DNA of 64,000 nt from Lepidostoma basale (GCA_022606425.2 JAHDVF020000874.1:248001-312000); one strand, 5' to 3'. Shown: positions 43,301-54,604, counted from the first letter of the stretch. A program made the numbers and translations. The notes: a model not told the origin generated them from the letters alone.

Positions 43301-46300
43301 GTCGTGTCCAGGCTTGAACCCAATTCCTTTCGATCAGAAGCAATGTGTTCTGTCTCCTAGACCACCACCGGTTTGACATGTTTCCAAAATCAATGTTTCA
43401 CCTTGTTAAGGCATTATCAAATGTTTCGAGTATCAAACGCGTTGCTGTTTATATACCTGAGCTAATGTAGCAGAATTATTTCTGAGCCATACTCATTTTT
43501 TAAAATAATGTTCAAACGTAAATTTCTTCTTCTTCTTCTTCAGCTTTCTTTAGGGCTGTGTCCTGTTATTTCTTGGAGCCTGTTTCTAGAATGTAGAGGA
43601 CCAACTGTCTCGCCATCTTTTGGGTGGTCTTCTTAGAGGTCGATTTCCTGTTGGTACTTTATTCACCGCTATATTTATCACTCTTTCAGAATACGCTCTT
43701 TCCACGTGATCTCTCCAATAGCGTCTTCTTAGTCTTCCCCATCACACGACATCTTCCACATTGCAGATCTTTCTGATTTCAGAATTTCTTACTCTGTCAT
43801 GGAGTGTCATTCCCGCAACGGATCGGAGAGTCCTCATTTCTGTAGTTCTTATGAGACTTTTTGTTCTGATGGTGTCAGCTCTCGTTTCTTATCCATATGT
43901 CATTATGGGACGTACGCATGTCTTGTAGATACATATCTTGTATATTTTTTCATTCTTTTTTGCAATTGTCTTGTTTAATTTAATTTGTATGTTTTTTTAA
44001 ACTTACATTGATGTCATCTTTTACCCGATGCGATGGTTGTTAACACTGAGGAGTTGTGTAAGACAGTGTTATAAACTTGGTGTGCATATCTAACTAAAGC
44101 ATCTTATCAGAGTTAATATATTTTTTTTCTTACTTATTTTTGTTATATATTAGATGCTTTGAATGCATACCAAAAATAAAATTGTGATCTGAAAGACGTT
44201 TTAAAAATGCGAAAATATATGAAACCAGTCATTCCATCTAAAATATAATAAAACTCCTAAAAGACAGACTTTTTCATTGATATTAATTATGATATCACCT
44301 GAAAACGCAAGTCACCAACTGGAGGTTTCCCATATGGAATACCCTGGAAGCGGTCATAAAGGTATCCGGCATCTGTGGTAAGGGTTTGTCCTAGAACTTT
44401 CCCTTGTTTTGTTGTCACCACCGGCCCAGTAATAGTTTGATAGGATTCGCTAAAAAATGGTAATATAATGCATATTAATAATACAGCCGAGTTAAGTGAA
44501 TGACTCACGATTTTATTTCTATCGTTCAATAGTTTTCTAATCAATCACTAAAAGGCGACCGCATCCAAAGTCGGAAAATCGAGAAGCGTACGTTTAACGA
44601 TGCATGAATTTCGAGGAATCTAGAGAGGTAAGTCAGAATAGAGCCATGTGTCGGTCCATCATCTCTCCCTACCCCTCTGGGGAAACGGCGTGATGGATAG
44701 TTACTTAGTAAATATTTTTGATAGATTTTTATGTGACGATACGATTTTTAATTTTGTTGGGTATTAAATTGAATCGATTTATGGTGGTATTTTTTCCATT
44801 TGACTAACACAATCAATATGTATTTTAAAATTAGATTTTAAACGGTTGCAAACAACTTATTCAAATCAAATGAGTTTATTTACTCAAAAGACATTACAAG
44901 CAGCATAAATGTTTAAGGCATCTATTGAGTACAGGTAAAATATTATATATTGTAAATTTAAAATAATACCAGTAACGCATTAGAGACGGTTCGACATTAG
45001 GAAGACAAGATGCTTTCTAAAGTCAAGGGTATTTGTCCCCTGAACGTACTTTCACTAATATGAAAGACGTCGATCTCCGAGGAGACCGCGTTCAGCAGAC
45101 TACTTGCTCTTCCCACCGGTGTCACCAGAGATAAGAATGATAAACTCTTTTGATAAATTTACGGTGTCAGTAAATCAATTTTGATAAATTCACGTGAAAT
45201 TCGATGTTGACGATAATTTTTTTTTATTATTTTTATTATTGAGGGTAACAAACAGTGAATACAGCATACAAATACAAACACACAGAGACAACAAAACAAG
45301 GCCAATTACATGCTACCACAAATATTAAATAACAATTGAAGGAAGGTTAAAAATATAAGAATAATAGATTAATATTTTAATGAGTTAAAGGGAAAACTAG
45401 TAGTACTAGTAATAATGAATATTTAAATATAAAATAAAATTTACAAATGTAAAAAAAGAAAAGAAAAAGTAGAGTAACATAGTTTCAATCGCCCCGAAGG
45501 GTTGCACCAACCATTTAAAAAAAATCATTTTCATTAAGATGGAACACAACGATGTTATTAAAGCACTTATTGTACAGGTCGCATATCCGGGACACTGCCG
45601 CACTTTGAGTGTAGTTAGTCCGATAAGCGGGAAGGTGGAATATTTGGTTCGCAGTGTGTCTTGTGCAAAACATAGGGGTATTCACAGTAATAATTTGCTA
45701 AAAAATTCTTTACATTAATCAAATATGATTAATTGTATCTCAATGGAGACGAAGATGTAAATTGTTTTTTTTTTTAAACAATATGGCAGTTGAGGCTTTT
45801 ACAGGACTTATGACCTGTCATTGGTTGGGTAAAGCGATCGCTTTATGTTAACAACATTCCCCATTCCTCCCTTCTTACGACCACCACGTCTGACAATTTT
45901 TTTAAAGATGTATATATGCAACTACGTTAAGAACACTTCACATTTTTAGGTCAATCTACTCTAGTGCCACCTATTAAGATTATTTGTAAGCATTAATCAA
46001 AAAATCTTTATTAATGCAATGAGAATGGGTTAATCATTTTATTGTATTATTAATAAAATCAAATGATTAACCCGCAATGGGTAAAATCCAGTATTTGTCC
46101 ACAAGTATTTGTATACATTCAAAAAACAAATAAAATATGAATTAAAAAACTGATTTTTCAGCTTTTGAATTAGTTTTTTTCGAAATATTTAAAATTAATT
46201 TCACAATAATTATGTTTATAACGTTCTATCGATGATGAAAATGTAAAATCATCGAAAGATTTCAAGAAAAATAAACTGAAATGTGGAAAAAACTATGTTT

Positions 46301-46427
46301 TTTGTTATGGCTACCCTGTTAAATAAAAAAAATCATAAATTTATTGAATAAATTCTTACCAAAGCGACCAATTAATCGGGAAAAATATTAAAAAGCAGGG
46401 AACTAGCATATTCTCAAATTTATCCAT
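40227..46427 (-). CDS. Carboxylesterase-like protein D, catalytic serine lost
   Basis: Predicted secreted CCE-fold protein of 555 aa. Exons in transcription order are 46427-46360, 44449-44299, 43112-41821 and 40383-40227, with GT-AG introns and the same 2/0/2 phases as B and C. Residues 1-~22 form a leader. The fold landmarks remain (GTEDCLYINVYVP, FNYRVGVLGFLSL, PGNVGLKDQ). The nucleophile elbow GESAG has become GVGAG, so the serine is G205 (codon 42687-42689). The oxyanion HGGG is Y-G-H-A (135-138). The acid position is D333 and the histidine motif GHTDE survives (H452). No frameshift or stop is seen, so this looks like a maintained non-catalytic member (binding or scaffold role inferred) rather than a decaying pseudogene. 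Introns hold LINE, RepA and non-autonomous copies. Confidence 0.88.
40646..41395 (-). mobile_element. Non-autonomous RTE-tailed element, long copy 2
   Basis: About 750 bp in intron 3 of gene D; same 5' boundary (GAAAATTTGGTTTGGTTC at 41390) and (TTAG)n end. It carries an extra ~90 nt internal stretch near 40980-41070 that repeats CACATAATGT words. Confidence 0.8.
41821..43112 (-). CDS. Esterase-like D exon 3 (core)
   Basis: 1292 nt, open throughout; begins NPIPMDKWSGIL after TTTTTTAG and ends FAKYR at GTAAAT. Confidence 0.93.
43375..43965 (-). mobile_element. Hammerhead-like remnant and BovB/RTE-like LINE in intron 2 of D
   Basis: 43380-43435 is a minus-strand CCTTAACAAGG…GAAACAT remnant. 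43965-43515 (-) encodes CVRPIMTYG, RTKSLIRTTEMRTLRSVAGM, HDRVRNSEIRKICNVED and a basic PPKRWRDSW end, then a (GAA)n tail. Confidence 0.8.
44299..44449 (-). CDS. Esterase-like D exon 2
   Basis: 151 nt; follows TTTTTTAG, encodes VVTTKQGKVLGQTL and RFQGIPYGKPPVGDLRFQ, ending before GTGATA. Confidence 0.9.
44540..44705 (+). mobile_element. RTE-like LINE 3' end
   Basis: Coding end in damaged form and the CTACCCCTCTGGGGAAACGG terminus with a TAG-type tail, antisense in intron 1 of D. Confidence 0.8.
44865..45165 (-). mobile_element. Jockey-like LINE 3' end
   Basis: Minus strand: the LNAVSSEIDVFH coding end, stop, 3' UTR and TGAATAAGT/TTTGATT-type tail, highly similar to the copy at 14262. Confidence 0.8.
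45725..46150 (-). mobile_element. RepA repeat, rearranged
   Basis: Reverse core (TTGGTTGGGTAAAGCGATCG) and CCACCTATTAAGATT block, followed by an inverted TGATTAACCC pair and a forward GTATTTGTCCACAAGTATTTG end. Confidence 0.75.
46360..46427 (-). CDS. Esterase-like D exon 1
   Basis: 68 nt; ATG at 46427-46425, hydrophobic leader (LVPCFLIFFPINW), TG|GTAAGA donor. One codon shorter than in the paralogues. Confidence 0.8.
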
Positions 46428-46518
46428 GGTTTTAATTACAGAACACTAGTTTACATAGAAATACAACGACACTTCTGCGATCTTTTCGCAAACTGTGTAT
46501 TTAAAATTGTGAGATCTT

Positions 46519-46542
46519 ACTGACATGTGACTCACTTATATA
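46519..46542 (-). promoter_or_regulatory. Candidate core promoter of gene D
   Basis: Minus-strand TATATAA (46542-46536) and an arthropod-type initiator TCAGT (46523-46519), about 95 nt upstream of the ATG. Their spacing (~21 nt) is shorter than the usual ~30, so this is tentative. Confidence 0.35.
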
Positions 46543-46599
46543 ACCAGACACGATCGTTCACTATCTAAAGTGTCGATTGTTTTAACTTCAAAGGCGTTA

Positions 46600-47396
46600 G
46601 AAATTCAAAATCGTCTCTTTAACCTTTCCCTGACGGCGCTAAAATAAAAACGTGCGTTCCGGTGTAGGGTAGTCAGTACGCGTTAAAAACTTAGCGATTT
46701 AAAACGGAAAAATAGAAACATTCATAACTAATCCCCTTATATAATTATAATTGAAGTAAAAAATTATAATAATTGAGATTTGGTTGCTAAAAACATAAAA
46801 AAAAAAACATCTGGCAACGCTCACGGAACGGGCATAGACCCGCTCTGGTTGCAAGCCCGAAAGCGACTGCCGACGGCGCGGCGGAACGGCGAGAGTGAGA
46901 ACATTGAGCTAGAACATATACAAAAGTGAGATGCGAATATAGTGTCACGTACTCAGCGCTACAAATATTATATCCGATGTTCACAAAATACCTCCGATGT
47001 ACCCGATGAGTTCTGATTATTATTAATATTATTTTTTAATCAATGCGTAAATATTATATATTATGGAGGAATACCTAAAATCTTAACCTTGTATTTATTA
47101 AATGTATAGAGATATTGATGGTTATTAGAAGCAACGTGTAGAAGATACCCATCACAGGGAAGGGAGGGTTAATCATGCTCTCGTATAAACCAACAACCCA
47201 CCAAATCACTTTCGTAAGAGGAATAGCCACAAGAGCTGAGCCTTTGTAAGCCAGAAGATTCAAGTCCAAGTCCCAAGTCTAAATTATTTAAAAAAAGCTT
47301 GGTTGTCCAAAAAATTTTTTTTTAAAATAATACACTCGTGCCATTACATTTGAATAGTGATTATTTTTATTATATTATATTAACTGACTTTATATT
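46600..47396. other. No gene; GC-rich patch
   Basis: 46800-46905 is CpG-rich (GACCCGCTCTGG, CCGACGGCGCGGCGGAACGG) in otherwise AT-rich sequence. It could be a distal promoter or transposon 5' UTR. No coding potential recognised. Confidence 0.4.
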
Positions 47397-47700
47397 TAGA
47401 TGGTTTGGACATATGGAAAGAATGAATGAAGAAAGAATGGTAAAAAAATAATATGTTAATGATGTAAATGGAACCAGAAATAGAGGAAGACCGAGGAAAA
47501 CGTGGCACGATCAAATAAATCAAATATTGAATGTCGGCCATGTGAGGAGTCAGAGAAATCAACGAGCGTGCATGACACGATGTATGAATGTTGAGGAATC
47601 GAGAGAAATATGTCAGGAAAGAAAGGTGTGGCAGTCCATTCTTTCTGCCTACCCCTTCGGGGAGACGGCGTGATGGTTAGTTATTTAGTTAGTTACTGAT
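47397..47700 (+). mobile_element. RTE-like LINE 3' end, well preserved
   Basis: It encodes RWFGHMERMNEERMVKK, a stop, then NRGRPRKTWHDQINQILNVG, ending in the perfect CTTTCTGCCTACCCCTTCGG terminus and a (TTAG)n tail. Confidence 0.9.
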
Positions 47701-48117
47701 TGATTCACTTCGTGAGTTTGAGTTTGTTTTTATGGAACAAAATCTATTCACGAATTAAAATTATCTCTATATGTTGATTCCATTTTTCCCTCCATATCAG
47801 GGGTTCTGTAACAATTTAGTTCATGACATTACCGTTTCTGTTAATAATAATTGATTTAATTATGTAATATTTTTTTAGTAATATAATAATTTTGGGAACG
47901 TGCTTCGAAAAATTATTTTCTTGTAAAATTATTTCGAAGAATAAATTGGAGAATGGGGTTCTCAAGTTTTAAAAGTCAGCGTTTATTTTTTATTGTGAAC
48001 TACCCTTGCTAATTGCTACGAATTTAAACTTTCGCTTACACTTGAAAAGCAAAACCGTTATATTTATTACACTTTTATTTAATTACACATTTATTTTTAA
48101 ATTTAATAAACAGAAAA
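47701..48117. other. No recognised gene
   Basis: AT-rich spacer with nothing recognised. Confidence 0.4.
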
Positions 48118-48590
48118 TAAACCATCACGCCGTTCGCCGGACCACCACACTACTCTATCCTGACACATCTCTCTAACTGTTTCCACATTCATACAACGAG
48201 TCATGCATACAAGTCGATTCTTCAGACTTCTAACATGACCAACCTTTAAAATTGTATTAATTTGCCATGTTTTCTTCGGTCTACCTCGACACCGTACTCC
48301 ATTTACATTGTTAACGAATACTTTCTTAACCGTTATTTTTCTATTAATGCGCTCCATATATCCGAACCATCGCAGCGATCCCTTCATAATTTTGTGCATA
48401 ATACCTTCTTCCGCTCTACATCATGTTTTAATATCAGCATTTGTGATTCTGTCGTAAATCGTTCTACCACACACACGTCTTCGGGACCAAATCTCTACAG
48501 CATTTATTATCCTCTCATCCTTCTTTCTCTAGCTCCATGCTTCGCTTCTATACATAAGTGTTGGGACCAGAAATCCATTTTAAATTAGAA
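48118..48590 (-). mobile_element. RTE-like LINE 3' part
   Basis: Minus-strand KIMKGSLRWFGYMERINRK and GRPKKTW…LKVGHVRSLKNR, 3' end at ATCACGCCG; broken by frameshifts. Confidence 0.85.
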
Positions 48591-48857
48591 CTTACAATTT
48601 AGATATTGAGAAACAACAGGTATAATAGTAAAATAATATAACGCACCAGAAAACACTCTTATTTACATTTTTTTTTTTAAATAAATTCAGTTAAAATAAA
48701 TATTTATTTCTGCAAACTTTCAAATTCCAGACGACTGCTCATGACACTGAGCTATGCATCACTACTATTCGTATCAAGATTCCAATACACAAGATGAAAG
48801 TACGTAAAGTGATTTCTGTTGATTAAGAAATTAATTTTATTTTTATTTGTTTATTTA

Positions 48858-49330
48858 AGAAGTATCTTTACAAAGGATGGGCGAGTGGATAGGGATATTG
48901 AAAGAAGGGTAAGGACATACTACGAGTATCATGGTAGTGCACAGGTGTTCTTGTGCCGACCCTTATGTATCCAAGTGAAAAAACGATGAAAGTAAAATAA
49001 ATAAAGTAAAAATGATATCTCTTAGACGAATGGAATGTGCAGTAATACTCTATATGCTAGAATATTAAATGCAAATGTAAGAAGCGAATACTATGAGAAT
49101 GAAAGTGTTATGAACAAAATAATAAAAGGTTCATTAAGATGTTTTGGACACATGGAAATAATGAGTGAAGAAAGAATGGTAATGAAAGTATATGTTAATG
49201 TTTGAAACCGTGGTGCGATCAAATCAATTAAATATTAAAATATCGGCCACGTGTGTTGTTGAAGAAATCGACGCGTATGCATGACACGATGTATGAATGT
49301 AGGAATGATGTAGGAATGCCAAGATATTTT
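48858..49330 (+). mobile_element. RTE-like LINE, degenerate
   Basis: Mutated copy from SIFTKDGRVDRDIERR to the MTRCMNV end, with several deletions. Confidence 0.75.
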
Positions 49331-49945
49331 CGAACACTCAGGTACTACGGGTGTTGTATAATTCCCTGGTAAGATGTCGGCTGGAATATAGTTCCGTTAT
49401 TTGGTCACCGCCTGGGATCCGATATTCTCTGATGGTGCGGCGATTGCAGAAAAAAATTCTGCGCTTTCCTTACCTCAGAGAGCGCGGTTATTACCCGTGG
49501 CTCTTTCCAACTGAATTCTTGCTAGGAATGCTAAGCTACCAATCATTGGAAAGAAGGAGGAATATTCACTTGGGAGTTCACTTCTTTCTGCTGATTGGCG
49601 GCCGTATACAAAACTCGGATGTCCTGAGTGATGTAGGTCTATTTGTCTCTGATAGTTACATTCGTCAAAGACAGCACAGATTGGTTTATTTGCCGCGCTG
49701 CAGAATCAACCTGCCGATGGTTATGCCTGTGGGTAGGGCAATTTTATTGTTTAATCGGGTCGCCTCGGAGGTCGACATATTTTGTGATAGTGTGAGTTGC
49801 CTCAAGGATGCAATATCAATTCTATGATTCTTTCTGATCCTTAAGCTTATTTTTTTAAAATTCTTATAATGTAATTACAAACGATCTGGAATTATATGAC
49901 TGTAACGTTTGAAATTTTTATTAAAATAAATTAAATGAAATGAAA
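49331..49945 (+). mobile_element. Jockey-like LINE C-terminus
   Basis: 158 codons open: LYNSLVRCRLEYSSVIWSP, RRLQKKILRFPYLRERG, LSDVGLFVSDSYIRQRQHR, MPVGRAILLFNRVASEVDIF, stop at 49825-49827. Then a 3' UTR and an AAATGAAATGAAAT tail. Confidence 0.88.
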
Positions 49946-49994
49946 TATGTAGAGAAATCTGGAGAATTTTATCAGAAAAAAAATGTATTTAATA

Positions 49995-50260
49995 TAATAT
50001 AATATTTGAATTTTGTAGAAACAAGGATCCCAAAAATAGCTCGTGACAGTCTCCCGGAGGGTTCCCGACCAAGAGGCCGACCACCAAAATGATGGCGAGA
50101 GATGCAACCAACAACAGGTCATTAGACCTATAAGAATTAGAAGAAGAAGAAGAATATTGTAACAAAGACACTTCATTACAACATAATACTTGATTAATTT
50201 CAAACATGTTTCCAATGGCCGACACCCTTCATCATTAATTTTATTTTATTTCAACCACAG
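49995..50260. mobile_element. BovB-like LINE tail (+) and hammerhead-like remnant (-)
   Basis: 49995-50158 is a + strand LINE end with a (GAA)n tail. 50202-50236 on the - strand is ATGATGAAGGGTGTC…GGAAACATGTTT. Confidence 0.55.
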
Positions 50261-50915
50261 AGGAGATTCTGGTTTTGCGTGTGAACCCCCTACATGGCGG
50301 CGGAACGGATAGCTTCCTTTTTGTTTCTGTCGCCCCGGATTCTCAGCTAACTTCAGGGGATACACGGAAACCGAATTAAGTCTCTTGGGTCTTCGTTAGT
50401 CTGGTCGTAGTAATTTTATCAGAGGCTGATAAAATCTTTGCAGATTATTAAATTTGTTTTTAAAACTTACGAAAACTTCTAGCAACTTGCTTAATTATGA
50501 TATTTATGGAGGATTTTCTAATACTCACGCAAATAAGATCTTACAAAAGATTGAAATTATAATATTTTGGAATTTATAAGCATTAACTTTCTTGTGACTT
50601 GCTTAAACTTCTTAGCTTTTCTTTTCAAAATTTCCAAATCATCCAATTATATTTAACTCTAATACAATATTCAATAATCGATGGTCTTCTATTACAGCAC
50701 ATGAAACAAATTTATTATTTCTTGGACAGTGATGTAAAATTCCATAATTAATAATTAAAACGAATGAAAACGTCTGCTTCTAGAAGTTTTATTTTATACA
50801 TATTTTTTAAAGTTTGTGTCTTCAACCGGTTTCGGCAGCTCGGTGCTAACTTTTGGATTATTAACCAACTAAATACACATTTCAGAAAGATTTTTAACGT
50901 ACTTATTTTTAAGGA
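50261..50915. other. No gene; hammerhead-like arm at 50755-50860 (-)
   Basis: The minus strand reads CACCGAGCTGCC, GAAACCGGTTGAAGAC, then AACTTCTAGAAGCAGACG, matching the tail of the family at 35455 and 55845. The remainder is unrecognised. Confidence 0.45.
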
Positions 50916-50919
50916 TTAA

Positions 50920-51165
50920 ATTTATCTCAATAGAGACGAATATGTAAATTGTTTTTTGGAAACATAATATGGTGTTCGAGGCGTTTACAGGACTAATGAC
51001 CTGTCATTGGTTGGGTTAAGCGATCGCTTTATGTAATAAAACATTCCCCATTCCGCCCTTCTTACGACCACCACGTCTGACAGATTTTTGAAAGATGTTT
51101 GAGGAACACTTCACATATTTTTGTTCAATCCACACTAGCGCCATCTTTAAAGATTAGGACATCCC
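50920..51165 (-). mobile_element. RepA repeat
   Basis: Reverse copy with TTGGTTGGGTTAAGCGATCG, CCACGTCTGACAG and ACACTAGCGCCATCTTTA words. Confidence 0.8.
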
Positions 51166-51179
51166 ATGCGCTCCATATG

Positions 51180-51730
51180 TCCAAACCAACGCAGCGATCC
51201 TTTCATAATTTTGTTCATAATACCTTCTTTCACTCTACATTCCTTCCTAATATTTGTATTTGAGATTTTATTGTACATCGTTTCTACCACAAATACGTCT
51301 TAGGGACCTCATCTCTACCGCATTAAATTCTGCTCTCATCTTTCTTCTGCCAGTTCCATGCTTCGCTTCCATACATAAGGGTTGGGACCAGAACTCCATT
51401 GTGAACGGCCATTTTCGCTTTCATTGATAAATTCTTGTTTCCAATAATAATTTTTAAAGCTCCATTCACTTTGTTACACCCGCACCAACCTTTCTTTCAA
51501 CATCACTGTCCGTTCGGCCATCCGCTGTGAACATGCTACCTAAATACACAAATTCCCTCACCTGTTCCAAGTTCTCTTCATTTACTATTATATTACAAAC
51601 TGTCATTTGCTCTTCTCTTTCAAAAACTAACACCTTTGACTTTCCGACATTCATCATTAAATCGTTCGACTTAATGCATACCTCATACTCGTACATTCTC
51701 GACACCAAGACTTGTTATTCGTCCGCAATT
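51180..51730 (-). mobile_element. RTE-like LINE, 3'-cut fragment
   Basis: Minus strand encodes, from 51708, SRMYEYEVCIKSNDLMMNV, EFVYLGSMFTADGRTDSDVE, then GVLVPTLMYGSEAWNW and RWFGHMERMG before stopping; the usual 3' end is absent. Confidence 0.85.
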
Positions 51731-51838
51731 CAACAACTCTCTGCTGCAATGAGCTCTTTTCGTGATTTCTGGATTGCTGATTAAATATGTCCACGTTATA
51801 TGGAGCATTCTTCTGTGTAGTCACATTTCTAATGTCTC

Positions 51839-51962
51839 TTACCGGTTTTTAGTATGCACCTTCAGAGTCCTTGGTTTCGAACCATACAACATAACGGACC
51901 AAACATAGCTCTTCAATATTCTCTGCTTCAATTTTAACTTTAGGCAGATAATGTGTCTAACT
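51839..51962 (-). mobile_element. BovB/RTE-like LINE fragment, host of nested insertion
   Basis: Minus-strand SYVWSVMLYGSKPRTLKVHT segment, interrupted by the next element at a duplicated 13-nt target. Confidence 0.6.
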
Positions 51963-52330
51963 GCGCAGAATTCTGGGACCTGTGAAAGACGGTGAAGGCT
52001 GGAGAGTACGGCATAATGACGAGCTGTACCATATTTACAAAGCTCCCACACAGGTCAGATTAAATAGAGTGAGATGGGCCGATCCCGTGCAGAGGATGAA
52101 ATCATTGCAAACCCCAAAAAGATTGCTGGAGTGGCACCCAGGTGGTAGAAGACCAATTGGACGACTAAGGCTGCGATGGGAGAATGAAGTTGGGAGAGAT
52201 GGGGCAAGATTGTGACGAGTCTCAGATTGGAGGATCGAAGCGGAGGACAGGAGGAGTTGGAAGCGAAGAATACTGGAGGCTCAGGCTCGATAGGGGCTGT
52301 AGGGCCATCGAAGATAAGAAAAAGAAGAAG
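51963..52330 (+). mobile_element. 5'-truncated BovB-like LINE with target duplication
   Basis: It encodes LRRILGPVKDGEGWRVRHND, RVRWADPVQRM, GRRPIGRLRLRWENEVGRDG and a stop, then AAAGAAGAAG. It is bracketed by the direct repeat AATGTGTCTAACT (51950-51962 and 52331-52343). Confidence 0.88.
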
Positions 52331-52343
52331 AATGTGTCTAACT

Positions 52344-52743
52344 AATGTTGTGTTAACGAAAACTGGAGTAGTCTAGAAATGTATTTAAGAATAAAATTAT
52401 GCATCAGTGCGAACCCTTTTCTAATCTCTCTAAAGAATCGGTGTGATTGTAAACTAAGTTATTTACTTAACGTTACGAGAATGTGAAGATAATCGTGGAA
52501 CGTGCTTTTTGAGTTGTTTCTGCAAGCGATAAGGAAAATTGTGGAGATTATGTCAATTAACATTTGTGTTGAGAAAGATTAATTTAACTGTATCTTGTAT
52601 TGTACCTTAGATAAAACTGATGGTCCATTGTTAGCGGAGTCACAGCGATATTGGTGGCCATTGATTTCAAACACAAGGTGTTAAGGTGTTAATATTTTAA
52701 CTAACTAACTAACTAACTATGAACATATTGGCAATGTTTTTGT
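52344..52743. other. No recognised gene
   Basis: AT-rich spacer; a lone (CTAA)n run at 52697-52718 may be a stranded LINE tail. Confidence 0.4.
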
Positions 52744-53390
52744 TTGTAGTAACTAACTAACTAACTAACCATCACGCCGTCTCTCCGAAAGGGTAGGCAG
52801 AAAGAATGGACTGTCACACTATAACCGATGCGGCAGTCCATCCTTCTCTTTTCGCCCCGCAGGAGACACGGTATGATGGGTTGCGAACCTCATCGCCACA
52901 AATAGGCATCTCCCGCGCACACTTCGATCGTCCAACATCCACAAAATAAATCTAAAACAAGTGATATAAATTACAATGATATAAAATAAAATAACAAAAT
53001 AAAAATAATTTAACACATAATGTTCTTTTTAGATGGTGCACATATTGTCTATTTAATTTATGTTCCACGTATCCGCCATTTTTTTAAATTAGCTGTAATT
53101 AGGCACTTAAAACAAACACCAGCAAGAACTTAAAATAATATTGAAGAAATTATTCAAATTGTCATTGGAACAAATGAAAAATTTAGTTTTACACCTATCA
53201 AAATTATTTATATAAACGAAAAAACTTGTATAATTTAAATATCAAAACAGTACAAACGTATTACGTGTCACAATTAACTTTTATAAAGTGCGGCAACAAT
53301 CAAATTGACCAAAACAATTCACTTATACACAAAATATCTCCAAATTTACGGGAGGACCACATGAACCAAACCAAATTTTCAAAATCAGAA
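52744..53390 (-). mobile_element. Non-autonomous RTE-tailed element, long copy 3
   Basis: About 647 bp, the clearest full copy: 5' edge GAAAATTTGGTTTGGTTC near 53386, a ~390 bp unique part, AT-rich leader, body, RTE-like end and (TTAG)n at 52747-52765. Confidence 0.85.
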
Positions 53391-53394
53391 CCAG

Positions 53395-53445
53395 TATTAT
53401 ATTTTATATTATATTATATTTTATATTATATTTTATAATAAGTTG
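53395..53445. repeat. (TATATTATATTT)n microsatellite
   Basis: Tandem ATATTTTATATT units adjoining the previous element. Confidence 0.7.
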
Positions 53446-53469
53446 TAATTTTCTTTAAATGATGAACCG

Positions 53470-53630
53470 CCTGGAAGCATTTGAAATGTGGCTCTGCTTA
53501 GAATTCCTTGGACATACATGGTTACTAATGCCGAATTCCTAATGCGAGCTAGAGTTGACAGGGAGCTGTTGTCACTATCAAAGTTCGGAACATTTCACAT
53601 CTGGGTCATGTGGTCAGGGTAAAAATACAA
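53470..53630 (+). mobile_element. BovB/RTE-like LINE fragment
   Basis: It encodes EMWLCRRILRIPWTYMVTNA and RARVDRELL, matching the minus-strand copy at 36585-37050. Confidence 0.7.
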
Positions 53631-53705
53631 AAATCTAGAAAAATTATATATTCTGCAATATTTTGATAAAAAATATGGAAACTTAATTTTAATTAAAGTA
53701 ACTTA

Positions 53706-54172
53706 CCATCACGCCGTCTCTCTGAAGAGGTAGGCAGAAATAATGGACTGCCACACTTTTCTTTCCTGACATATTTCTGTCACTTCCCCAACGTTCGTAC
53801 ATACATTCGTACATACATACATCGTGTCATGCACGCCAGTCGATTTCTCTGACTCCTCAAGTGGCCGACATTCAATATTTGATTAATTTGTTCGTGCCAC
53901 GTTTTCCTTGGTTTTCCTCTATTTCTGGTTCCATTTAAAGCGTTAAAATATATATTTTTTACCATTCTTTCTTCTTCATTATTTTCATGGGTCCAAACCG
54001 ACCGTTTCCCTGACCCTTTAATTATTTTGTCCATTACAGGATCATTCGCTCCGCATTCACTTCTTATATTTTCATTCGATACACATTCGTCTAAGAGATC
54101 TCATTTCTACTGCATTTATTCTACTTTCATCCTTCTTTTACCAATTCCTTGCTTCGCTTCCATACATAATAA
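53706..54172 (-). mobile_element. RTE-like LINE 3' part
   Basis: Minus-strand NRGKPRKTWHEQINQILNVG and RLACMTRCM, with a local expansion of CGTACATA units at 53806-53840; the ACTTACCATCACG terminus is at 53706. Confidence 0.85.
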
Positions 54173-54604
54173 ATATAAAAAAAATTATAAAATCAGTTCT
54201 CCAGGTAAAACAATACCTTAAATCATAATCAATAAAATCACTTGTTATTCATTAATTCCGTCGCAGGTTTTAAAGCATTGGTTATAATTGAAATAAGCAT
54301 GCGTGTACAAGTTAATAGCATCATATATCTCACCCATATCCACGCTGGATATTTTAATTAAGTTTAATAAAGAAAAATCCCGAGTTCATCTCTATACAAT
54401 AATATAATATGCCTTCCGCTAACAGGTGCCCTCGTTACTACGCCCGTAACGACTCCCCGCCTTCGTTACCGGGCGCCCGCGGCGCCGACGCTGCTAGACG
54501 GACGCCATTGTGTTTTAGAATTATTCCCAAACGTTTAAATTAATTCGAACGCCTAGGAGATAGATTTTCGTCGTTTAAAATTAATTTGAAAATCAAATAA
54601 GTTT
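54173..54604. other. No gene; GC-rich island
   Basis: 54420-54515 is strikingly GC-rich (CGCCCGTAACGACTCCCC, GGGCGCCCGCGGCGCCG) inside AT-rich DNA. It could be a promoter or 5' UTR fragment; no start codon context leads to a recognisable protein. Confidence 0.4.
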
